From: Lucinisca nassula
Taxonomy: Eukaryota; Mollusca; Bivalvia; Lucinida; Lucinidae
Reading direction: 5' to 3'
Assembly: GCA_963580285.1 (NCBI GenBank)
Contig: OY757010.1
Coordinates: 223,777,234 to 223,841,233 of the forward strand
DNA length: 64,000 nt
The notes under the pieces are model-generated. The model ran no database searches. It saw only the letters and a program-made list of their open reading frames with translations, and was not told the DNA's origin. How positions within the stretch are numbered: position 1 is the first letter of the stretch; the number at the start of each line of letters is the position of its first letter. Positions 52,740 to 63,456 of the stretch are shown piece by piece. A program made the position numbers and the translations under genes.

Positions 52740-53886
52740 AACTAAGCACATAAAATTGATTCCGTGATAGATTTCGATTAAAAATTTATTTGTCCCCTCA
52801 AAGTATTCCCCTTTAACAGATATACAAATATTCAGGCTTCTGATCCAATCATTGAATGCATTTTGGTAGTCTTTTCGAGGAATACTATAAAGGCACTGGA
52901 ATATTGCAGAACCGAGGTGTTTGCGCTGTACAAATTTTCGACCAGAAAGGTATTTTTTCAGCCGCGGGAACAAAAAAAGTCACACGGTGCAAGGTCAGGG
53001 GAAAACGTGTGTGCGTGTGTGTGTGTGTGGGGGGGGGATGAGGGAGTTCAACAACCTTTTCCTGCTTCAGATAGTCTTGCACAATGAACGCTTTGTGCGA
53101 TGACGCATTGTCATGTTGCAATCTGACATTGGCCAAACCAGTTGCGGGTCTTCGTTCTTTGAAATATTTCTTCAATTTTCGAAGAACATTATTCTTGTAA
53201 AACTTCGCATTTACAGATTTGCCTTTAGGCACAGCAACCTGAATAGCAGGGCCCTGATTTGAAAAGAATATGGCATACATTACCTTCATGACGCTCATGG
53301 TCCGCTTTGCAATGCATGGTCTTTTGCAATACTTTGTTGCCCATAATTTGTTCTGAATCTTTCGTTTGGGCTGAAAAAAGTGAACCCATGTCTCGTCACC
53401 TGTGACGACATTAGCGAAAGACCGTGCATTGTAATTTGGAAACTTTTTAAGCAAATTCTTGACGCACTGAACGCGTGTCTTTTTCTGCTCATCTGTCAAT
53501 AGATGGGGAATCCATCTAGCACAGATCTTTCTCAATTTCAAATCCCGTTTCAGAATTGTATGAGCTGCTCCTAATGAGATGCCAACCATACTAGCTATTT
53601 GCCTAGTGGTGTATCGTGCATCGGTAGCAACTATTTCTTACACTCTAGCAACCATCTTGGCAGATGTTGCTCTTTTCGGCCGACGATCATGTGGTGCATC
53701 TTCTGTTGAGCCTAGCCCTCAGCTGAATTTCTTACACCAACGAAAAACTGTCGGAAAAGACATTTCATTATACCCATAAACCGAACCTATTTCATCAAAA
53801 ATGTCTTTGCACCGTATACCAAGAATACAACAATTCTTAATATAGGACCGTATTTCAACGGCGTACTCTGACTTTCGTCCAACCAT
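52740..53886 (-). pseudogene. Mariner transposase, broken
   Basis: Begins at the ATG at 53886 (MVGRKSEYAVEIRSYIKNCC). A stop at about 53720 follows FRWCKKFS, and another stop occurs near 53640. The frame resumes at IASMVGISLGAAHTILKRDL and continues through WIPHLLTDEQKKTRV, the first catalytic Asp in VTGDETWVHFFQPKRK, and the second in LQHDNASSHKAF. A (CA)n run then interrupts the normally invariant PHPPYSPDLAP; SPDLAPCDFF follows in another frame, and the C-terminus LFPRLKKYLSGRKF ... GEYFEG in a third. From the second Asp to the Asp of APCDFF there are 34 residues if the microsatellite is ignored, the mariner DD34D spacing. Two stops and at least two frame changes make it inactive. Confidence 0.88.
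52990..53037 (+). repeat. (GT)n(G)n run inside mariner transposase
   Basis: GTGTGTGCGTGTGTGTGTGT followed by nine G. It replaces a single Tyr codon between PHPP and SPDLAP on the minus strand. Confidence 0.85.
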
Positions 53887-54357
53887 GTTTTGTATTAGTA
53901 TACAAGAGTAGACAGTGTTTATCGAACGATATACATGGCTAAAGTGCAGGGATTTTAACAGGTTTGGTATCAATGTATAGGTAAAATGTTTTTCTACGCT
54001 GTTATATTTATTTCCAGGTAATTTTCGCATTAGTGCATGAGAAAACGTTCTACTTGCATTCATATTTGAACAGTCCTCGTATACATTCGTCTGCGGAATT
54101 CACGTGTCCTCTGTACAGAAACTGGAATTTCGTCTTAACAGTTCGAAGTGCTCGCTAGAATTGACGAAACATCTTTCCCCTCAATCGTTCACGTTTCTAA
54201 TCATTTGATTGGCCGTTACTATCCATCACTCACCATAACAAGTTATAAATAAAACATAGCGTTTAAACTATACTCAAAGACATGACTTTTCCGCTATACT
54301 TCGTAACGCGGAGAAGTATTAATTCTCACAGGCGACACTTTTGTCTTCGTTTATCTC

Positions 54358-54635
54358 CATTAGGAAAACATGGCCGTGTGAAATAATGGCGTCCAACATG
54401 GTGTCAGAAGTTACATATATTACGTAAAAATGATAACATCTTTCTAATTTCTGCTTTCAGCATAGATTGCGGGTGCTCGCTAGAACCGCCTCAATGAGGC
54501 GGTTCTAACGAGTACCCACAATCTATGCTTTGGAGCAAAAATAAGGCAGATAATGTTAACCCCCTTACACCCCACTTTTCCCTCTATAAAGTGGGGTTTA
54601 GAGGGTCTTCGTTTCACGGACTTGTTATCGTGATG
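54358..54635. mobile_element. Hpn MITE, complete
   Basis: Left CATTAGGAAAACATGGCCGT, right GACTTGTTATCGTGATG. Palindrome 54461-54532, arms GCTCGCTAGAACCGCCTC and GAGGCGGTTCTAACGAG. Confidence 0.85.
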
Positions 54636-54869
54636 CTTACAAATAAATTGGGTACTTATTAATTAGGACCGCCTCACGGATGCGTTTATTTAATCTAATA
54701 AAGGAACAGAACTAAGGCAATATCAAATGTTTCTACAGAAAGTGCACTAATAAACTCGGGTGTATTGGTTTTCCTAATTATAAATTATTTTGGAAGGGTG
54801 AGCACATTCAGCTTTAAGCTAATGCTGAACCAGTTTTACAAAAAAAAAAAATGCCTATCAAAATGTTTT

Positions 54870-55480
54870 AAGCTGAAAGTCTACAGAGTTGTGGTGCTGC
54901 CAACCTTATTATATGCATGCGAAACATGGACAGTTTACCAACGGCACGCCAAATAACTGAACCACTTCCATACAAACTGTCTTAGAAAACTTTTAAAGGT
55001 TAAGTGGCAAGTTAGAATTCTGGAAACAGAAGTTGATACAGATTGTACATACCTTTCTGAATCTGGCACAGTTAAGATTGACAAACCATGTTACCAGGAT
55101 GCCTGAGAAACGGTTGCCAAAGAAAATCCTCTTTGGAGAATCAGGAATAGGCAACCGCTCCCATGGTGGTCAAAAGATGCGTTACAAAGACAGCCTGAAA
55201 GCCATCCTTAAGGACTTCGATATACTACGGAGACTTTAGAACGAAATTGCACTGGGCCGAGCAAAGTGGCGAGGCCTCATCAGAAGGTGTGCCAGTGAAT
55301 ATGAGGCAAAACGAATCATCGAAGCCGAACAGAAACATGCACGGCGCAAAGCCAGAGCTAAGGCATCACCAACAGAGCTGTCTTCCTCTAGCCTCTGTCG
55401 CTCAATCTGCAACAGTTCAGGGCCAGAATTGGTCTAATCAGCCATCTTTGAACACACAAACACTAGCATTTCTCAAATAT
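54870..55480 (+). pseudogene. LINE C-terminal fragment
   Basis: Translated pieces: VYRVVVLPTLLYACETWTVY and QRHAK (54882-54953), then LAQLRLTNHVTRMPEKRLPK and SHGGQKMRYKDSLKAILKDF (55060-55225), then RAKWRGLIRRCASEYEAKRI in another frame. YACETWT and HVTRMPxxRLPK are hallmarks of the C-terminal part of animal LINE ORF2 proteins. The RT catalytic motifs are absent (5' truncation), and stops or frame changes occur near 54957, 55010 and 55237. A final Cys pair (SICNSSG) may be a decayed C2H2 knuckle. Confidence 0.75.
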
Positions 55481-55770
55481 GATTAAGATTGGTCATTGTC
55501 AGTAATGACATACGAACTAGTATAAAATGACATACAGATTTTTGAGATCGTATAATGGCATAAACAATCGCCGCACTGATGTTATGGGGTCAAACTTCTC
55601 AGAAAGCCAGGATGCAGTTCCTGCAGCACAGCCGAGTAGCATGATGTTTTTGCTTTCTTTCATGTCTCCAAAAGATATTGTGATTGACGAAAGGAAAAAA
55701 TCAGATTTGTTTCTGGTTTCCTTTTTCTCATTTCTGATCTGTTACGTCAATCACAAATGGATTAACAGAG
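55481..55770. other. No gene seen
   Basis: An 89-codon frame here runs into the next MITE and has no domain. Confidence 0.4.
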
Positions 55771-56022
55771 ATGATGTTAACAAGTCCGTGTATTGAACAC
55801 CCCTCTAAACACCTCTTTATACAGAGGAAACTGGGGTTTAAGGGGGTATACATTATTTTTCTTATTTCTGTTCCAAGACATAGGTTATGGGTACTCATTA
55901 GAGCAGCCACAAATTATGTTTGCAGTAAAAATAAGAAAAATATTACGAAACATCATCAGAAAATAAGCCCTTTTGAATATGGGGATAAAGCACTATGCCG
56001 CACGGGCGTGTTGCCCTTAATG
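55771..56022. mobile_element. Hpn MITE with deleted hairpin core
   Basis: Left GATGTTAACAAGTCCGTG, right GCACTATGCCGCACGGGCGT. The palindrome core is reduced to GTACTCATTAGAGCAGCC. Confidence 0.75.
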
Positions 56023-56149
56023 ATATGCAACAATCGGAACCCTCATACTGGCCGCCACTGGCACCCCAATAAATGATGCCTGGGAGCGGCACATAAGCCT
56101 CAGAACAAATACGTGAACAAAACACGTATACAAACATTGGTGCGGGTGG

Positions 56150-56430
56150 TTAGGTGAGGCAAAGGTGTCTAGTATCTTGCGTCACTGGGGCGTTCAACCG
56201 ATATCGGCTAACAGTCGGGCAAGGCCCGCCGTCCTTGCAAGCAGATAATCAGTATTTCTTAAATTTCTACACTTCCAATCATTTTTTCTTCGTCCCTTTC
56301 ACCCACTTTCACCTCATCTTCTATCTCTCTCTTTTTCCTTCTTTTCTCTGTGAGACAACACAAACTGACCCGGCGGGGGGGGGGGGGGGGGTTGAAGTGT
56401 CGTTAAATCCCAACGCAATCAATAAATAGA
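56150..56430 (+). mobile_element. Possible SINE
   Basis: The 3' end GTGTCGTTAAATCCCAACGC followed by AATCAATAAATAG resembles the SINE 3' ends seen elsewhere in the window; preceded by a pyrimidine-rich stretch and a poly-G run (56376-56390). No A or B box is visible. Confidence 0.35.
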
Positions 56431-56441
56431 AACATTGATTA

Positions 56442-56539
56442 CCCTGCAGGCACAAAACGTTGACTCAACGTTGAACTAACGTTGAAACAACGTTTTCAAC
56501 GTTGTTTCAACGTTAGTTCAACGTTGAGTGCCTGCTGGG
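56442..56539. mobile_element. 98-bp ACGTTG palindromic MITE
   Basis: CCCTGCAGGCACA at the left and TGCCTGCTGGG at the right. The interior is AACGTTGAACTAACGTTGAA and AACAACGTT mirrored exactly, so the element is a nearly perfect palindrome of AACGTTG words. Confidence 0.8.
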
Positions 56540-57331
56540 TAGGCCTTTTTACATGAATTGTCATACATTTGTTTTTCATGTGGTTCTTTATACTTGCCGG
56601 TAGAGTTTCTTTTTATTGCTGATATGAATAGTCTGTTTAATACCTTCAAGTCTTATTGCTTTATGAACAAAACGCAATTAGATGCCTGACAAAAGATTTT
56701 ATGTGTCCTTTTTTCTCGTTAAGGTGACAATATACCCACAAAAAATTAATATACTTCACTTATAACAGGAGACAAATCATTTAATTGCTCGTTATATACA
56801 CCTTGTAAATTATTAATTTTTATTTTGTCTTTGCACTGCTCTCACAATTAGTGTGGGTAATTTCCGTACCTATTTGTTTTGCACTTGAGAAAATATTCCA
56901 AGCTGAGCCTTATCAAGTGACACGCGCCCAGCGAAGACACAGAACAGTCAGTGCAGCCACTCATCCAGATCATTTTTCTCTGTTCTCACGATGAAGCCTC
57001 CGTGTAGAGTTTTTCTCAAGGCATACAACAAAGACAGTTCAGACATCGAGAGTGTATATGTCTTCTCTAAGTGCACAAGTTCAAAGATATAGTTTCCCCT
57101 GGCGCGGCTTGTTATGTGTAGCAAGAAAGACGTAGTAAAATATAATTGATAAACGGAGTTCAGTAGGTTAGCAAACCCTTTCGGTGCCATATTAAAAGAA
57201 ATCCCGTAGATATTAATTATGGCCGCGCTTTTCCACGAAAAAGTTATTTAAAAATTATATGCCATGCGGTTGATTGGGAACAGTCGGAACGAAATTCACC
57301 TGTATATGTTCTTTATAGTCGTCGTTTTTAA
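56540..57331. other. No gene seen
   Basis: No coding support. An 80-codon minus-strand frame at 56948-57190 has no recognised domain. Confidence 0.4.
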
Positions 57332-57534
57332 CCCTTCTCTTGCTGAATATTCAGTTTAGCCACACCCATTTCTGACTTTGAATCAATCAGATTACTTGAT
57401 GTAATTTATTCCTACAAATTCACAAACTTAATGTCAAACAGTGTAGATCCTGATCAGATGGCTTCTTCAGAAGCCATCTGATCTGGATCTATACTGTTTC
57501 TAAAGATTGGGATTGTCGTGAACAGCATGATAAG
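57332..57534. mobile_element. TTAA-1 MITE
   Basis: TTAA at 57328-57331 and 57535-57538. Ends CCCTTCTCTTGCTGAATATTC and ACAGCATGATAAG. Internal hairpin intact. Confidence 0.85.
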
Positions 57535-57761
57535 TTAATAATGCTAAAAAATTAATAACCTTGTATGGCATCAGAAAGTCGTCATAAGTACAGCCACCAA
57601 ACGGCTCGGTAAATATGCAAACATCTGCATAATAAATTCCAGTGACTGTAAATATGCTCAACATTGCACGCAAAATAAACTTTATCCGTATATAGACAAC
57701 CTCCATAAGCTGAGGCGAGTCTGCGCGACATCGCAATTACTGCAAAGAGATTTTGAAACAG
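57535..57761. other. No gene seen
   Basis: No repeat or coding signal found. Confidence 0.4.
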
Positions 57762-58003
57762 CATCGCGTGACCTAGTCTGTGAAATGAACACCTACCAAA
57801 ACTCCATTTTAGAAAAGACGGGGGTTTACGGGGGTATATTTTATTTTTCCTCTCCTAGAAAAAGGTCGTGGGTACTCTAGCGAACACTCACAACTTATGC
57901 TTGCAGTATAAATCAGAAAACGAATCACACATTTTCATCAGAAAAGTTGCCATTTTGGAGATGTGAAAAATGCACTATGTTCCACAGATATGTTATCGCA
58001 ATG
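57762..58003. mobile_element. Hpn MITE with deleted hairpin core
   Basis: Left CATCGCGTGACCTAGTCTG, right GCACTATGTTCCACAG ... TGTTATCGCAATG. Core reduced to GTGGGTACTCTAGCGAACAC. Confidence 0.75.
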
Positions 58004-58145
58004 GTTCCAAGAAAATACTCGTGCACCTAGTGGAAATAGCTGACTGCGCACGCGCATTTAAAGAAGACAGATTGTAGATTTCCAATGGTTGTTTTCTCTT
58101 GGGTCGGCTCTAGTTATTTGTTTTCTTCAGATAATAAAATTTTAA

Positions 58146-58338
58146 CCCTTATTCCGCTGAATATTCAATTTAGCCACACCCATTTCTAACCTTGAGCCAT
58201 TCAGATCACTTGGAGTAATTTATTCATGCAAATTTGCAAATCGAATGTCAACAGTGTAGATCGCGATCAGATGGCTTCTCTGATCTGAATCTACACAGTT
58301 TACCAAGGTAGGGACTGTCGTGAACAGCAGGATAAGGG
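58146..58338. mobile_element. TTAA-1 MITE
   Basis: TTAA on both sides. CCCTTATTCCGCTGAATATTC and CAGCAGGATAAGGG at the ends. The hairpin core has lost TTCAGAAGCCA on one side. Confidence 0.85.
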
Positions 58339-58459
58339 TTAAGACCTTGTCTTAACACGTAGAAGATACTTGAAAAATTACGTGAATAGCCAATACGTCA
58401 TTTTTTTTTGGGGGGGGGGGGTGGTGTGGGGGGGGGGGGGGATCTTTTAGCAATTGTTT

Positions 58460-59265
58460 ACAAAACAGAAGTGAAGGAAATGACCAGGAATCGATACAAT
58501 TTACCGACAGCTCCCACCAGAGACAACAAAGGGAACGAAACACAAACATGAAACAACAAACCCTAATGGAAACATCAATAGTGGAAAGCCAAAATGACAG
58601 TTACTTTCCCACAAAATGGCCAATTGGCTATCCAAAACAAAATAATATAAGCGACACAAACACTCAAAGACATACCATAACAAAAATAAACCGCGACATA
58701 AGAACCACCTTGGAACGGTCGGTGAAACGAATTCCACTGAGGGCCGCGTAAGTTAAATCGATTTTACGTGGCCACAATCCTCGCGCTTACTTCCGTCGCG
58801 ATTTAGACAAATAATTTGTTCAGTCCGCATGAAAGCCGCCTAACTCATCAGTGCAAAATCTCCGTGAACACACAAAATCAAACAACCACAGAGATGAAAC
58901 AACGGTGAGGACTCGACAGCAAGAAACCACTGAAATGCCGGAGCAAAAGAAAACCAACAGCTAGACTCCGATGGGCCCAACCAGAGACAGAGCATCAGGC
59001 ACCAACCAACATTACATGGAATTAGATCTCTCTAATTCTCAGTAAGACTTTAACTCTGGAACCGTCATAGAATCTGAGGCCTGACCAACCGGCGTGCAAT
59101 TAAAGAGGGAAGCAAAGTTGTCAACCGTGATAGGGTTTACTACCATGCATGCAGTCTGTCGTATAATATTTATATTGTACCCAATCTTTTTATATCGAAG
59201 AATGAATAATTTTTTGATCAGTTGCTTTTTACCCCTAATTAATACTTGCATCATTATTTTTTATA
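58460..59265 (-). pseudogene. RT-tail: RT C-terminus plus 3' UTR, minus strand
   Basis: Minus-strand coding remnant LRYKKIGYNINIIRQTACMV, NPITVDNFASLFNCTPVGQA and SDSMTVPEL (59205-59045), followed by the whole 3' UTR to 58460. Intact over ~65 residues, so this is one of the younger copies. Confidence 0.75.
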
Positions 59266-59914
59266 GAAATGCAAAGATGAGTTTTATTGTCCACTGTTTA
59301 TGACTGCTGTTGTTAACCCACTATTAACAGTCATTGTTATGCTTGATGACTATATTCAGAGAAAATATGAAGTATCAAAACTTTTCTTTCATGTCAAATA
59401 TCTGAGTGAGAACTACAAATCTACAAGATGACATATGTAACAGTGTTTTTCCAGTTAAAAAAGCCAATACCATATATGTAATTTTTAAGCGTGAGGACTG
59501 GATTAAACCGTGTGCTTAAATCTTGTAATACTTTTGAAGTAGAGTTAAACCCTCTATGTTTTAACTGGACTTTATTTTCCATTTTATGCTAAAATTAACT
59601 TCAGCTGGAAATAAGCTGATTGACATTTATTACATAGACTTCCGTTTCAAGGGCTGCTTTGGACATTTTATATCACAAAACAACTTTGCAAGAATATACA
59701 TTCAATTACTGTTTGTTATACATGTGGGCTTTTATCATTTATTATGTTATAAATACTGACATAGAACATTTCGCCAGTTACTTTGTGCATAATATAACCA
59801 CAATTTTACAACCGTCTTTCCTTTAAATTTGTTATTTTAATAGCACAAAACCTCTCAATCCTATATAAAAAATCAATAATCTTCCTGAGAAGCACATGCT
59901 AGTTTGTGTATTCC
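59266..59914. other. No gene seen; AT-rich
   Basis: About 650 bp without coding support. Confidence 0.4.
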
Positions 59915-62283
59915 TGGTGGCTCATAGTACTTGTCAGAGCTCCTTGTAGTACGTTTCTAGCTGGGCTCATAGTACATGTCAGAGCTCCTTGTAGAACTTT
60001 TCTAGGAGGGCTATATAGTTCTTGTCAGAGCCCCTTGTAGAGCGTTTCTAGCTCCTTGTAGAACGTTTCTAGCTGGGCTCATAGTACTTGTCAGAGCTCC
60101 TAGTAGTTCGTTTCTAGCTGGGCTCATAATACTTGTCTGAGCTCCTTATAGTACGTGTCTAGCTGGGATCATAGTATTAGTCAGAGCTCCTTGTAGAACT
60201 TTTCTAGCAGAGCTCATAATACTTGTCAGAGCTCCTTGTAGAACGTTTCTAGCTCCTTGTAGAACGTTTCTAGCTGGGATCATAGCACTTGTTAGAGCTC
60301 CTTGGAGAACGTTTCTAGCTGGGCTCATAGTACATGTCAGAGCTCCTTGTAGAACGTTTCTAGCTGGACTCATAGTACTTGCCAGAGCTCCTTGTAGAAC
60401 GTTTCTAGCTGGGCTTATAGTACTTGTCAAAGGTCCTTGTAGAATGTTTCCAGCTGGGCTGATATTGCTTATCAGAGCTCCATGTAGAACGTTTCTAGCT
60501 TGGCTCATAGTGCTTATCAGAGCTTCTTGTAGAACGTTTCTAGCTGGGCATATAGTACTTGTCAGAGCACCTTGTAGAACGTTTTCAGCTGGGCTTAAAG
60601 TACTTGTCAGAGCTCCTTGTAGAACGTTTCAAGCTGACCTCATAGTACTTGTCAGAGCTCTTTGTAGTACGTTTCTAGCTGGGCTCATAGTACTTGTCAG
60701 AGCTTCTTGTAGAACGTTTCTAGCTGGGCTCATAGTACCTGTCAGAGCTCCTTGTAGAACGTTTCTAGCTAGGCTCATAGTACTTGTCAGAGCTCCTTGT
60801 AGAACGTTCTAGCTGGGCTCATTGTACTTATCAGAGCTTCTTGTAGAATGTTTCTAGCTGGGCTCATAGTACCTGTCAGAGCTCCTTGTAGAAAGTTTCT
60901 GGCTGGGCTCATAGTACTTGTCAGAGCTCCTTGTAGAACGTTTCTAGCTGGGCTCATAGTACCTGTCAGAGCTCCATGTAGTACGTTTCTAGCTGGGCTC
61001 ATAGTACTTATCAGAGCTCTTTGTAGAACTTTTTAGCTGGGCTCATAGTACTTTTCAGAGCTCCTTGTAGTCGTTTCTAGCTGGGCTCATAGTACTTATC
61101 AGAGCTCCTTGTAGAAGTTTTCTAGCTTGGCTCATAGTGCTTATCATAGCTCCTTGTAGTACGTTCCTAGCTGGGCTCATAGTGCTTATCAGTTATCAGA
61201 GCTCCTTGTAGAACGTTTCTAGTTGGGCTCATAGTGCTTATCAGAGCTCCTTGTAGAACGTTTCTAGCTGGGCTCATAGTTCTTATCAGAGTTCCTTGTA
61301 GAACGTTTCTAGCTGGGCTCATAGTACTTACCAGAGTTCCTGGTACACCGTTTCTAGCTGGGCTCATAGTGCTTTTCAGAGCTCCTTGTAGTACATTTCT
61401 AGTTGGGCGCATAGTACATATCAGAGCTCCTTGTACAACGTTTCTAGCTGGGCTCATAGTACTTGTCAAAGCTCCTTGTAGAACGTTTCTTGCTGGGCTC
61501 ATAGTATTTGTCAGAGCTTCTTGTAGAACGTTTCTAGCTGGGCTCATAATACCTGTCAGAACTCCTTGTAGAAAGTTTCTAGCTCCTTCTAGAACGTTTC
61601 TAGCTGACCTCATAGTACTTGTCAGAACTCCTTGTGGAACGTTTCTAGCTGGGCTCATAGTACTTATCAGAGCTCTTTGTAGAACGTTTCTAGCTGGGCC
61701 TATAGTATTTGTCAGAGCTCCTTGTAAAATATTTCTAGCTGGGCTCATAGTACTTGTTAGAGCTCCTTGTAGTACGTTTCCAGCTGACCTCATAGTTCTT
61801 CTCAAAGCTCCTTGTAGAACGTTTCTAGCTGGTCTCAAAGTGCTTATCAGAGCTCCTTGTAGAACGTTTCTAGCTTGGTTCTTAGTACTTGTCAGAGCTC
61901 CTTGTAGAACGTTTCTAGCTGGGCTCACAGTACTTGTCAGAGCTCCTTGTAGAACGTTTCTAGCTGGGCTAATAGTACTTATCAGGGCTCCTGTTGAACG
62001 TTTCTAGCTGGGCTCATAGTACTTGTCAGAGCTCCATGTAGAACGTTTCTAACTGGGCTCATAGTACTTTTCAGAGCTTCTTGTGGAACGTTTCTAGCTG
62101 GGCTCATAGTCCTTGTCAGAGCTTCTTGTAAAAGTTTCTAGCAGGGCTCATAGTACTTGTCAGAGCTCCTTGTACAACGTTTCTAGCTGGGCTTATTGTA
62201 CTTGTCAGAGCTCCTTGTACAACGTTTCTAGCTGGGCTTATAGAACTTGTCAGAGCTCTTTGTAGAACGTTTCAAGCTGGGCT
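59915..62283 (+). repeat. 45-bp minisatellite, ~52 units
   Basis: Unit AGCTGGGCTCATAGTACTTG plus TCAGAGCTCCTTGTAGAACG plus TTTCT. Single-unit deletions (TTTCTAGCTCCTTGTAGAACG, at 60051, 60250 and 61575) and point variants (CTTATCAGAGC, CCTGTCAGAGC, GACCTCATAG) recur in blocks. Because 45 is divisible by 3, frames up to 257 codons stay open on both strands (minus strand reads SPARNVLQGALTSTM repeats). Stops and indels are scattered over other units, so I regard it as non-coding. Confidence 0.93.
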
Positions 62284-63247
62284 CTGATGTGACTCACAAC
62301 ACATCATGAAGTCAAATCGGTGTAGTAAAACTCCTTGTAAACTAGTCTTTATGCAGAAAAAGTAGGTTTTACAAGGGTATATGACATTGTACTATATCTG
62401 TTCAGAATAATCGTTTCAATAGTCTTAATTTATATTCGCAAAATTCTGAGGGACATATCACACCTTTCGATCAAAAATGAATTTAGGAGCCATAAAATGC
62501 AACAATATCTCACATTGCCTTTTTAACCGTGCGCACTGCTCAAGACATAAGTTTGCAATTTTGTTACACTTGATTCCGTTCCATGACATTTTGTTGTGTA
62601 TCTATCTATCTATCTTCTTATACTGAGTCGGTCATATTTGGCCATTACCTCAGTTGGGTGCGTAGCTAAATTTAGAATTTAGCTTAAAAAATGTAGCATG
62701 GGTGAGGGTGACAGTCGATAATTGATCACATACATTATTACATCAGTTGCACACCCTGGTAATTCCCCGCTTTATTTCAGCAAAATGTTGCGTTTATCAA
62801 GATTTACGTTAATGCTTATTGACTAAACTGATATCTAACCATGCGCACTGCTCAAGACATAAGAACTCGTAATTTGATACAACTGTTTTGTTACTTTCGT
62901 TACATTTGTTTCTGTTCCATGAATATTTGTTTTGTAGCATAGGTGAGAAAGACAGTCGATATAATGAATAGTCCAACAGATGTGATCACATACACAATTG
63001 CATCCATTGCACACCTAGACAATATACATGTACTGCAAAATTTCTTTCACTTTTGCTTGAAAGTATGCAGGAGCTACGCACAGTTTTCTGAAAAAAAAAA
63101 AAAAAAACACAGAAAAAAGTGTTTGAGGAATTGTTCTTTCCAGACTTATTACTAACAATTTCATATTTGAAACCACTTGACACAGATCTATCTTTTTCTG
63201 CCATCTTTAATTTTGAGTTTTGACCTAAACGCAGGATTAAGCAAGTG
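62284..63247. other. No gene seen; diverged two-copy direct repeat
   Basis: GCGCACTGCTCAAGACATAA occurs at about 62533 and 62845; GGGTGAGGGTGACAGTCGAT and AGGTGAGAAAGACAGTCGAT occur at 62699 and 62941. 62300-62400 weakly resembles an Hpn left half (AAACTCCTTGTAAACTAG, GGTTTTACAAGGGTATA). Confidence 0.5.
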
Positions 63248-63456
63248 CAGTAAAATTCCGCTAATATTAAAACCACCTAAAATCGAGACTAAATTTGCTT
63301 TTAAAAGTTTATTTGGAAGAGTTAAGTTATTCTTACATTGTGTTTTCTACATCCAGTGTCTCCTAATAAGAGTCCACCTATGGATCATTTCATAGGTGGT
63401 CTTAAAGACCACTTTTGAACAGTCCCAAATGTGGTTGTAATATAGGGAGTTTACTG
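63248..63456. mobile_element. MITE with CAGT..AAAACCACC ends, second copy
   Basis: Relative of 34452-34670: left CAGTAAAATTCCGCTAATAT, right TGTAATATAGGGAGTTTACTG, internal GGTGGTCTTAAAGACCAC and TTTTGAACAGTCCCAAA. Confidence 0.75.

Larger units (their letters stand above)
52716..54079 (-). mobile_element. Mariner transposon (DD34D), full length
   Basis: Terminal inverted repeats CGAGGACTGTTCAAATATGA plus ATGCAA are identical at both ends, with TA on each side (52714-52715, 54080-54081). Length 1364 bp, as expected for mariner. Confidence 0.93.

Noticed and set aside
61167..62007. Open frames of 253 and 257 codons on opposite strands
   Set aside because: Both cover the 45-bp minisatellite and mirror each other; no start context, domain or neighbouring gene supports coding.
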